Source of the DNA: Elusimicrobiota bacterium
GTDB lineage: Bacteria; Elusimicrobiota; Elusimicrobia; UBA1565; UBA9628
Reading direction: 5' to 3'
DNA: 64,000 nt
Assembly (NCBI GenBank): GCA_026388095.1
Contig: JAPLKL010000008.1
Span: forward strand, 31,926 to 95,925
A program made the position numbers and the translations under genes. Below the pieces are notes generated by a model that saw only the letters and a list, made by a program, of their open reading frames with translations, made no database searches and had not been told where the DNA came from. Shown here in pieces: positions 43,101 through 55,100 of the stretch (positions are counted from its first letter, which is position 1; the number at the start of each line of letters is the position of its first letter).

Positions 43101-46100
43101 GCCGCAGGGATAGACGTAGTCCGCCGGCTCCTGCAGGCTGGGCCCCAAGCTCAAGGTGGCGAGGTCGTATCTTGCGATGGTCGCGGTGTCGAAGTGCACA
43201 TAGAGGTAGGCGCCGGAGGCCAGCATGCGCATGGGGTCGTAGGCGATGCCCGGGCTCACCGACAACTGGCGCTGCAAGGACGGATTGAATTTGGTGATGG
43301 TCCAGGGGCCGTGATCGGCGCCTTCGTTCACGTAGAGATTGCCGCTGTCGTCCAGGGTGAAGCCGTCGCCGGCGGAGCTGGCCTGCGGCGTGAGCGCGGC
43401 CGAGGCCAGCTTCACCCCGAAGACGTCGTACTTGACGATGCCTGACACCCAGGGGGGTGCGGCCTTGGAGGCCGTGGTCGACAAGAACGCCACGTAGGTG
43501 TAAGGCCCGCCCACGGAATGAGTGTCCACGGCCACGTGGAAGCCCCAGACGTTCTGCTGCGGCGTCGCCGAGATGTTCGCACCGCCCGCGGCCGAGAAAT
43601 CTCCCGAGAAGGCGAACTGCATCCCTCCGCCCCAGTTCACTTCCTCGCCGGGTAAGACGGAGGCCGAGCCCGCGTTGAACTGGTAGGGCGCGGTGGAGTA
43701 GCCCACCGCCAGCCACGCGACGTCGGCCGGGGTCAGGGCCAGGCTGTTGCCCTCCTCCACCCCGCTGACCGTGTCGGCGGATTGCAGCGCGCCGGCCGCG
43801 CCGTATTTCCAGGCCGCCAGGGTCCTTTGCGGCGCGGCGTCAGCCTGCTGGGAGCCCGCGATCAACAGATTTCCCGAGGAGTCCGATCTCATCGCGTTGG
43901 GGATGAAGCTGTAGCCCGAGCCGGTCCAGCCCTTGGCCAGGACGGTGCTCCCGGAGAGGTCGTACTGCGAGAAGGCCATGTCGAAACGGCCCTGAGCGTT
44001 GAGCTTGGAGGCGGCGGTGTAGATGAAGGAACTCGTCAAGGCCGTGGCCGCGTTGCCGTAATTACCGAACTCTTGGAGATAGCCCTGCTGGGTGAAGGGG
44101 CCCGCGACCAGGCTGGCCCCGGCCGGCGCGAACTTCCAGAGCGCCAAGTCCACTTTGTTGGACCCGGGGCTGGCCGGGTTCGAGGAGAAGCCCACCACCC
44201 AGATGGCCGTCGGGCTGACCTGGATGCCGAGGCCCGCGTCCGAGCCGCCGGAGTAGCGGCTGTAGGAGGTGGTCAGGGTGATGAGGCCGCCGGCGTACTT
44301 CCAAAGGCCGAGCTTGGCTCCCGCGTAGGTGACGAAGTCCGGCCCCTTCAGGCCGGTCATCCAGATGTTGCCAGAGGAGTCCTGGGTGCTGGCCTCGACC
44401 TCGGATTGGTCGGCTTCCGCTGTGGTGGTAGAATAGGACAACACGAGGTCGCCTGAGGCAGCCACCTTGTATACGGCCCCCGCGGACTTCCCGTTGGTGC
44501 TCGTCCCGCTGGCCGTGCCCACCGCGTAGGCGTTGTGGGAGGAGTCGAACTGGATGCCCCAGCCGCCCTTGCTTGCGGCGTCAGGCAGCGAGGTCGAGGA
44601 CAGGAACACGCCTCCCGAGCTGAACTTCGCGAGCTGCCAAAGTCCGTTGAGCTTGGCGACCTCCCACACGTTGCCGGCCCAGTCCACGGCCACGGCCGCG
44701 CCCCAGGTGCCGCTCCCGCCGCCCGAGACGTTCGCGCTGCTCAGGAAGAGGCCGTAGACGTCGTTGTTGCTCACGTTGTCGGTCGAGCCGGGCTCCTGCC
44801 GGTCGATCACGGCGAGGTACTTGCCGGAGCCGAACGCCGCCCCCCCGATGTACGGCCCCTTGCCGCTGACCGGGGCCGCGATCTCCTCGGCAGCACTCAG
44901 CGCGTTGCCGCTGGAGTCGAAGAAGCGCTGGTACGCCTTCGCGTTCGCGGTCCCGGCCGCGGTGCTCCAACCCACCCCGTACTTGGAGCCGTCCCAAAGG
45001 GCGCCCGCCCCGCCGGCATCGGTGATCGTGATCGCGCGAGGACCGACCGCTCCGGCCGCGCTGACGAAGCGCCCGTAGGTGTTCCACCGGCCGCTGCCGT
45101 AGCCGCCGTCCTCGTTGGGGAAGAGGACCAGGAAGTTCGTCCCGTCGTAGGTGACCGAGCCCGGGTCGTCGCTCGGGACGTCATCCGAGTCGATCGTCAT
45201 GCGCGCGCCCAGGCTGCCGTCGGGGTTGATGAATTGCCCGAAGACATCCTCGCCGTGGCCCGAAGCCAGACGCCGGCCGTCGTTCCAGGTCACCAGATAC
45301 TTGCCGCCGCCGTAAGCGACCCTGGGGTCCTTCTGGTTGTAAGGGCCCGAGCTGATCATGATCTCCCCGCCGACGAGCGTGCCGCCGGGAGCGACCCTCT
45401 GGCCGTAGATATCCATGTCGCCGGTGCGGCTGTCCACCCAGACGTAGAGGTAATTCGTGCCGTCGAAAGCGATCACGCCGTCGTTGGTCGTGGAGATGGA
45501 AATGGTGAACATCGAGCCCGTCGAGCCGTCCGAATTGACGACCATTCCCCTGGCGTTGTAGTTGCAGTTGCCGCCCGTGTTCCAAATCGTGAGGAAATTC
45601 GTGCCGTTGCTTCCAACGACCGGGGACCCTCCCCCGCAGGCGTCGGCTGAGGAAACCAAGAGCTCCGCCCCGTAGAGCGAACCGTCCGGGTTCATGAGCC
45701 GGGCGTGCATGCCGTAACCGGACAAGTCGACAGGGTGCGCCCCTTGCTTGACCTGCCAGGCGGTCAGGAACTTCCCGCCGCCGTAGGCCACGCTGACGTC
45801 CAGCTCGTTGTCGTCGGTCTCCGTGATGACGAATTCGTTGGGCCCTCTGGCGTGGACGAGCGGCGTGCCCAGGATCATCTTCTCGACCACGGCGTCGTAA
45901 TCGGTGCCGTTGAAGGACGTGGCCGCGACGAAGACCTGCGTGGAGCTGAGCACCGCCAGCCCCATGGCCAACTCCTGGGTGCCGGCCGCGAACGTGGCCG
46001 AGGAGACCTGGGTCAGGCTGTTCGGATCGAGCTTGAAGACCGCGGCCTTCCCCGCGTCCGCGCCGGAGCCGACGCCAGAAACGTAGACGTAGCCGTCCGG

Positions 46101-49100
46101 GCCGGCCTGGATCTGGCAGCCCAGGGCCAGCATCGGCCCCACGACCTGGCGGGTCGAGGATACCCCGGTGTAATTCAGGCTCGCGTCGAACTTGCGCACA
46201 TAGACATAGGTGCTGGCAGCCACCAGCCGAGCCTCAGCGGCGTAGACGGCGTCGTTGGTCGCCGCGAGCTCGACCTCCTCGTTGAAGAGGGAGGTGACGG
46301 TGGCCTCGATGGGGCTGGCCAGGCTGGAATCGAGCTTGAAGATCTTCTTGTTGGCTCCAGCGGAGAAGCTGTCCGCGGTGACCGCGTACACCCGGCTGCG
46401 GTCCGGAGTCACGGCCACGCCGGCGTTGGCCGCGTGGTAACCGGAGGGCATGGTGGCCGTGGCCACCGCGACCAGATTCACGCCGTACTTGATGAGCTTC
46501 GAGACCGCCAGGTCTCTCCCGTTGACGTTGGCGTAGATGAAGTCCCCGTCCGAGGCCAGGCGCATGATGTCCAGGATGTCCCCGGCCGGGTCAACGTCCG
46601 CGCTCTGGACCAGGTTCAGGCCGGAGTCGTACTTGACCAGCCGGCCCAGGCCCCCGCCGACCACGTCGGAGACTCCCGCGTACACGCTGCCGTGGCGGTC
46701 CACGGCCAAGCCTTGGGCGTAGGTGGTGCTGATGAGGACATTGGCGAGCATGCTGCCGGTCTGCGCCTGGTACTTGACCAGGTAGTGGTCCTGCGGCGAG
46801 CTGTAGATGCCGGCCGAGGTGGACATGAACATCTCATAAAGGAAAGGCCCGCCCACCGTGACGGTGTCTATCGCCAGCCAGGCGCCGTACTCGTTCTTGC
46901 CGGCGTAGCTCGCCGCCCGCAATGCGTCGGGGAAGGCGCCGGTGAAGTCTATGGCGCCTCCCACCAGCGCGCCGCCGAAGGAATCGAACCGGATGAGCCG
47001 CGCCTTGAAGGTCTCCAAGGGCGCGCCCGCGTCGCCCGCGCCGCAGGCCATGTACGCATGGCCCGCCTCGTCCAGGGCGATGCGGCCGGCCTCGTCAGCG
47101 CCCGCCGCCACGTAGTCCTTGGTTGACTGGAAGACCAGGTTCGAGTCGAACTTGACGATCACCTCGTCGTCGCCGGTGGCGGCGTTGTAGGCGGCGCCGC
47201 TGGCGTACACGTCTCCGGCCGGGCTGAACGCGACGCCCGCGCCGTAGATATTGGAGGAGTAGGTGGCCGTGGTGATCTGGCTGAGGTTGTAATCGTACTT
47301 GATCGCGAGCAGGCTGTCGGAGTGGCCGTTGGTCCCCACCACGTACGCGTCGCCGTTGGCCTTGTTGACCGCCACGCTCATCATGTAGTGGGCCGGGTCG
47401 TAGCCCGGATTGCCCGTGGTGTAGACGCTGGAGAGGATCGGGCTCGGGCTCAGGTTGTTGTCCCACTTGACCGTCAGGTAGCGGGTGGTCCCCCCCTGCA
47501 GGCTCACGCCCGTGACGTAGACGTAGCCCTGGCCGCAGGTATCGACGTCAGCGGGCATGTCGTTGTTGGTGCCGTCAGCGAAGTCCGCTGAGGTGACATA
47601 GTTGAGGTCCTTGTCGTACTTCACGACCCTGTACTTCTTGGAAACGGCCTGGAACCAGCCGGTCACGAACACATTGCCGTGGATGTCGAGGGTGATGGCC
47701 TTGTTGCTGTAATTGCCGGCCGCGGTGTAGAGCGACGAGGAGATGAAGACCAGGTCCTTGTCGAAGCGATCGATGGCCCAGCCCACGGGCGAGGGCTGCT
47801 GGACCGTCAGATAGACCCCGTTGGGATTGACCGCCACGTCCATCCCCCAGCCGCTGCCCAAGGCCGCGGAGGAGAGCAGTATCCCCTCGAAGCTGTACTT
47901 GGCGAGGATGGCCTGCGGCACGACGCCCTGGGAGGACTCGATGATCTCGTAGATGTACGGCCCGCCCACGGTGAAGGTGTCCACGGCCACGCCGTTGCCG
48001 TAGTCGAAATCGTCGTTGTCGTAAGTGGCGCCGCCGGCCGTGCCGAAGCTCCCGGCGAAGGTCCCCACGCCGGTGGCGCGGCCGGGCAGGTTCGGCCCGG
48101 AGCTGAACAGGTAGGGCCCGCCGCTGTCCGCCAGCCACACGCCGTTGCTGGAGTCGATGGCCAGGTCATTGGCGCTGGCATGACCGGAGGCCTGCTCGGC
48201 CCGCAGGAGATTGCCGTTTTGGTCGTATTTCCAGACCGCCGCGATGTTCCCCGAGACATCGGCCCAGCCCCCGACCCAGACGTTGCCCGCGGAGTCGAAC
48301 CCCAAGCCGTTGGGGTTCTCGTCTGAGCCGGGGATGGTCCAGCCCGTCACCACCTGCGTGACGCCGGCCAGCGAGTACTTCAGGAAAGCGGAGTCCATCC
48401 GGCCCTGGCTGTTGAGCCGGCTGGCGGCCACGTAGATGCCGTTGCCGTTGACCCCGAGGTGCGCGGCAACGTTCCGGTCATCGGCGGTCTTCAAGTAGCC
48501 GTGCTGGAGGAACGGCCCGGCCTGGAGGCTGGTGCCCGCGCCGTCGTACCTCCAGAGCGCCAAGTCCAGCCGGTTGGCCCCGGACGTAGCCGGATTCGAT
48601 GAGTAGCCCATGGTCCAAAGGTCGCCGCTCATAGCGAACCTGACGTCGAAGAACGCGTCGAAATTGCCGGAGCCGGAGTAGGAGGCGGTCCGGGAGATGA
48701 CGCCGGTGGCCGACACGTACTTCCAAAGGGCGGCGACCGAAGCCGAACCGGTCGCATAAGTGCCCGCCATGATGATGTTGCCGCCCGCGTCCACGGTGCT
48801 GCCCACCACCATGTCGTCGAGCCCGAAGCCGTCGTCGAAGGTCCGGCTGGAGAGCAGGATGGTCCCGGCCGCGGCGACCTTATAGACCGCCACATCCCGG
48901 CCCAAGGTCAGCGGGCCCGAGGCGACGCCCACCGCGTAAGCGTTGCCTGCGGCGTCGAACTGCACGCTCCAGCCGCCTTTATCCGTGGCATCGGGCAAAG
49001 AGGTTGAGGACAGGAACACGCCGGCTGAGCTGTACTTATCCAGCGAGCCGGATGTGGAATTCGCCCTCACCATCCAGATGTTGCCGGAGGCGTCTATCCC

Positions 49101-52100
49101 GAGGGCCTCGCCGTATGTCCCCTGGCTGCTGCATGCAGTAAACGGGGGATTGCTCTCCGTGCCCGCGAAGCTGGTCTCCCGCGTGGCCACGTTCATCATG
49201 CCGGTGCAGGCGTCGGTGGATCCCGCGATGGCCCAGGAGGTGTTGCAGATGTCCATGATGTACGTGGTGCCGGGCTGCAGGGGCAGGCCGTTGATCTCGG
49301 AGATGACGAGCGACGTGCCGGTCGTGTTGAAGTTGTCCTGGAACGTGCCGCTTCCCACCCACATGCAGCTTGAGCCCGGGTCGGTCCCGATGGCGACGCC
49401 GTAGAGCGTCCCCGGCGGGTTTCCGTTGGCGTGCCAGCTGACGGTGATGGTGCCGCTGCTGCGCTGGCTCGCGATGAAATCCGCCGGCAGGGAATACGCC
49501 GGGCCGCTGGTCGCTGTGGAGCCCAACACGAACCAGGAGTAGTCCGTGACGCCCAGGCTGTTGTAGGCCTGCACGCGGAAATAATGCGACGTGCCGGCGG
49601 AGAGCCCGCTCAGCGTGGCCGAGACGTTCCCGGTGAAGGAGGAGGCGAGCACGGGGACGAAGCCCGGCTTGGTCGAGGCCTGGACCAGGTAGCTCGCGCC
49701 CGCGCCGTTGAACCCGCCCGAATAGGTGCCTGAGGACCAGTTGACCGTGATGTCGGCGGCATTGACCGCGCTGAAAAGCGGCGTGCCGGCCAGCGGCGAG
49801 CTCGCCGCGGCCAAGGTATAGGTGGAGACGCCAAGCGATTCTCCGGTCTCGACGCCGGAACTGTCACGGGCCTTGGCCTTGAAGGTGTAGAGGGTGTTGG
49901 GGGTCAGGCCGGCGAACTTGGCGAAGACGCCGGGGTCGTAGGATTCGTTGGTGGCCACGCGCAGATTGCCATTGTCAGACTGCTCGCCTCCGACCACGTA
50001 GAGCCGTCCATCTATGGCGGCGGCGCCGTAGTTGGCGCGGCCAGTGGGGATCACGGCCCGGACCGTCCATTGGTCGGTGGCAGGATCGTACTCGAGCGTC
50101 GAGGGCTTCGGGCTTATGACCTGCCCGTTCGCATTGCCCCCTGCCACCACAATCTTCCCGCCTATCACCACGGCGAAGAATGCAGCGCGCGTCGCCGGCA
50201 GCGGCGCCTTGGTCGTCCATGCATCCACGGCGGGATCGTACTCCTCGTTCTGCGACTGGCCCGCGCCGCCGCCGGAGCCGCCGACGGCGTAGAGCTTCCC
50301 CCGCAGGGCCGCCAGCCCAAGAATGAAGCGCGTCGTGGGCATCGGGGCCCGGGCCGACCAACCGTCCGAAGCGGGATCGTAGGCCAGATTTTCGTTCGTT
50401 TGTATCCCGGCTCCGACTTCTCCGCCCGCAAAGTATATCTTGCCGCCCAACACCGCCGCTCCAGGGTATCCTCGCTCCGTGGGCATGGCACTTCGCGTGG
50501 CCCAAGCGTTGGCGACGGGGTCGTAGGCTTCATTGACCGCGAGTCGCCCCCCGCCGTTGGCGCCGCCCGCGACGTAGATCACTCCGCCAAAGACCGCGGC
50601 GGCAGCCTGGCCGCGGGCCGTGGGCATCGCCGCGCGCGTCGCCCAGGCGTTGGCCACGGGGTCGAACTCCTCATTCTGCGAGAACCTGTTCCCTGAAAAG
50701 TCCCGGCCTCCGACCTCGTAGAGCCGGCCTCCAACCGCGGCCGCGGCCAACTCGCTCCGCGCCGTCGGCATGCTCGTCTTGCTCGTCCACGCATCGCCGC
50801 CCGTGTGCCAGCCGGCATAGCCCGGACCGGGAGTGATGGAGACGTCGGTCCCGGCCGTGCCGCCGCCCAACCCCGTAAAAGCCGGACTAGGAGCATAGGC
50901 CGAGGCCGTGATCGCGGATGTGGATATCTCGTCGAAGTACACGCTGGTCGGCGTCTCTATGGCGGGGGTCAAGGTGGAACCCAGCACGAACCAGGAGAAG
51001 TTGCTGACACCCAGGCTGTTGTAGGCCTGCACGCGGAAATAATGCGACGTGCCGGCGGAGAGCCCGGTCAGCGTGGCGGAGATGTTCCGAGTGAAGGAGG
51101 ATGCGATTACGGGGACGAAGCCCGGCATGGTCGAGGCCTGGACCAGGTAGCTCGCGCCCGCGCCGTTGAACCCGCCCGAATAGGTGCCTGAGGACCAGTT
51201 GACCGTGATGTCGGCGGCGTTGACCGCGCTGAAAAGCGGCGTGCCGGCCAGCGGCGAGCTCGCCGCGGCCAGGGTGTAGGTGGAGACGCCAAGCGATTCT
51301 CCGGTCTCGACGCCGGAACTGTCGCGCGCCTTGGCTTTAAAGCTGTAAAGGGTGTTTGGGGTCAGGCCCGCAAAGACCCTCCCCACGCCGGGATCGTAGG
51401 CTTCGTTGACCGTCTGCGCGCTCCCTGCATTGCCTCCGACCGCATAGACCCTGCCGCCCAGGGCAGCCACATTCGCCCCATAGCGCGCCGTAGGCATGGG
51501 GGCACGGGTCGCCCAAGCGTTCACCTGCGGGTCGTATTCTTCGTTCACCGCGGTGTTCCCCGTCGCCGAGCCTCCCACGGCGAAGATCTTTCCTCCCAGC
51601 GCTGCGGCATTGAAGATGTACCGAGCCGTCGGCATGCTGGCTTTGGTCGACCAGACATCGGTCGCGGGATCGTAGGCCTGGACCGTATCCAGAGTCCCGC
51701 TGCCGGGGGTGCCCCCGAGGACGTAGAATAGATCGTTGACCACGGCTCCAGCCAAGGCTTCTCTGGCCGTAGGCATGGGGCTCTTGGTAGCCCAAGCGTC
51801 GGCGGCGGGATCGTACGCTTCCAGCGTAGCGACTCTGGTCTGAGACGGGAAGATCCGGCCTCCGGCGGCATAGAGCTTGCCGTTGATCGCTGCGACCGCC
51901 ATGCCGTTACGCGCTGTCAGCATGGGTTTTTTGGCCGTCCAGGCGTCGGCCGCCGCGTCGTATGCTTCCAACTTGTCGGTCCAGTTGGCGCAGTCGGCGT
52001 TGATGCACCCTCCGACAATATAGAGCGTCCCGCCTAACACCGCCCCCTCAGCCGACTGCCCGGTCGGGATAGGAGTCTTGGTGGTCCAGCTGTTGCTTGC

Positions 52101-55100
52101 CGGGTCGTAAACTTCCGTCACCACAGCGCTGCCGGACCAGCCTACGCCGTATAGTTTGCCGCCGATCACGCCAGCCGTCTCGCCTGTCGCAGTCGGCCTG
52201 GCCGCCATAGTGGACCATGAATTGCCGTTGGTGTGCCAGCCCGCGTAGCCCGGGCCGGGGGTCATGGAAACGTTGGTTCCCGCCGTGCCGCCGCCCAGGC
52301 CCGTGAATGCCGGCGTGGGCGCATAGGCCGAGGCCGTGATCGCGGAAGTGGATATCTCGTCGAAATACACGCTGGTCGGCGTCTCGATGGCCGCCGCGTG
52401 CCAGTGCACGTAGCCGGCGGTGTCGTCGGCGTAAGTGGCGCCGGCCTTGGTCCCCGTGGAGCCGTACATGGAGATGCTGGAGCCTGAGGGGAGGGAGCCG
52501 GTCCTGATGTTGTATTGGATGTTGGCGTCCGCGAAGTTGATGGCGGTGAAGGTGGCGACGAACGGATTGCTCCAAGACCCCGAGAAGTCGATGGCCGTGG
52601 AACCCGACGGCATGGACAGGAAGGTCATGGAATCTATGGCAAAGGCCGCCGTCGGCCCGTTGGCGACCTCAAGCCCGTACGACGAGTTCTGGATCACGTT
52701 GGAGGAAAGGCTGACCTGGCCGGTGTTGGCGTTCTCGATGTATATCGCGTAGCCCGAGGGTCCTCCGCTCACTGTGTTGCCCGCCATGATGAGGTCCGAG
52801 TTCCCATATTTCATGTCCAAGCCGCTGCCCGTGCCCACCAAGGTGCTGGAGCTGACCTTGGTGCGGATGGACCCGGCGGCGATGTCCACACCGTCGACGG
52901 CCTGGATGTAGGAGGAAATGATGCTGCTGCTCGAGGCGGTGTTGAGATAGACCCCCGCGGAACTCGTCCCAGCCGAGCAAGTGACGGTGCTTTGGATTAT
53001 GCTGGTATTCCCGGAATAGGACAAGAAGGCGGCGCTGTCGGCGCTGGCAGCCGTGTTGGAGACGAGGCACTGCCGAATGGTCTCGGACTGGCCGTCGTAT
53101 ATCTCCAGCGCGTTGGGGCCGTTGGCGCTGATGGTGGAGAATTCGACGACGTCGGTGGAGCCGCTTTCTAGCCTGGCGCCCACGCCCGATAAGTTGGAGA
53201 TGTAGCAATGGGAGATGGTGTTCGAGGAGGTCTGGTAGAGATAGAGCCCATAATTTGAGGCGTTGCCGGCTTGGGCCGTGCTATAGCTCACGGTGTTGCC
53301 CACGCTCGAAATGGATATGGCATGCGAGGACAGCGTCGTGACGCTCGACCCGGTCAAGGTGTCCCAGCCGGCCAGAGCGATCCCGGCCGTGTCGAGGTTC
53401 GCACCGCCGTCCACATTGACGCTGGAGATGGTCACGAACGCGGAAGAGGCCTGCACCCCGTACGACATGGGGTTGGTGGCCACGACGTTGATGCCCTGGA
53501 GCGTCACGCTGTCGTTGAGGATCGCGAAGCCGGCTTTCGACGAGGGCGGCGGGCTGACCACGGGCGCGGAGCTGACGAAGCTGGGGTCGGCCATGAGCTT
53601 GAGCCGGTAGCTGGGGTCCGTGAAGGTGAAGCCTTGCACGGTGACCTGCTCCGCGTAGGTGGCCGTGTCGCGGATGACCACGCAGGCAGTCGTGTCGAGG
53701 CTTCTCGGCAGATGGTCCAGCGCCGACTGGATCGTCGCATAGTCCCCGCCGGTCTTGGCGACGTTGAAGCCGGCCCCGCAGCCGCCCGGCAGTCCGGCGC
53801 CGACATAGCCGGGCCAATAGACATGGCCGCTCGGGTCATTCGCATAACGGGGCCCAGTCCGCGAGCCCGCGGCGTCGGCCATGATGATGGCTGAGTCCGA
53901 GGAGAGAGCGCCCGCGTTGACGTTGACCGAGATGTTGGGATCCAGGAAGGCCACATTGGAGAACGTGGAGACGAACTGCCCGCTCAGGAAATTGATGGCC
54001 GTGGCGCCGGGGGCCAGGCTTGAAAAGGTCATGCTGGCGATGGAGAGGCCGGTGAAGACGCCGCCGGTCCCCTGGGTGGAGATGTCGAGGCCATGGTAGG
54101 GACCGGAGGCAGGTCCGGTGATGACGTTGGAAGACAGCGTGATCGCGCCGGCGTTGCCCTGGTCCAGGAAGATGGCCGCGCCGCCGGGACCGCCCCTGAT
54201 GGTGTTGGAGGACAGGAAGAGGTTGATGTTGCCTGAAGAGTCCAACTGCAGGCCCACGCCCCCGGTCTGGGTCGAGACGATCATATTGGACTTGAGGACG
54301 GTGCCATTGGAGACGTTGCCGAGAAAGACGCCGGTGGAGCCCTGGATGTAGGTGTTGGAGATGGTGTTCGAGGAGCACTGGCTGAACCAAAGCGCGGCGG
54401 AGCCCGGGGAGCTGCCGCCGCCGGTGATGGTGGAGAGGGTGATGGTGTTGTATTTGGAGCCATAGCCGTAGAGGCCTTGGCCCAGCGGGTTGGAGATGAA
54501 GGAACTGGAGATGGTGTTCGAGGAAGCCATCGAAAACTCGACCGCGGGCTTGCCGAAGGTGCTGGCGGTGGTGATGGTGGAGAGGGTGATGGTGTTGTTG
54601 CTGGCGCCGCTCAGAAAGGCGCCGTCGGCCGAGGGATTGAATATGAAGGAGTTGCTGACCGTGTTGCTGGAGGAGCCGGAGATGCTCAGACCCCAGGTCG
54701 TGCTGCCGGTGCCGTTGGCGGCCATGGTGCTGTAGCTGATCAGGTTCCCGTTGGAGTCGTTGTTGATGGAAACCCCATTGATGAAAGACTGGGTCACGAC
54801 ATTGGAAGAGGCGCCGTTCAGGAACAACCTTGAGCTCAGGCTGCCGGGGCCCATGAATGCGGTGTAGCTGATCTTGGTGGCGTTGGCGTTGGCGTCCAGT
54901 CGGCCGCCGGGGCCTCCGCCGTCGTTGTAAATGTAGTTGTAGGAGATCGTGTTGCCGGAAGAGGACGCGATGTAAAGAGAAGGCGCGCCACCGCTGTTGG
55001 TGGTGATGGTGGAGTACGTGATGCTGTTCTGGCTGGAGTCGTTGACAAGATAAGCGCCATTGCCTTGCGGGTTCGAGATGAAGGAACCGGAAATGGTGTT

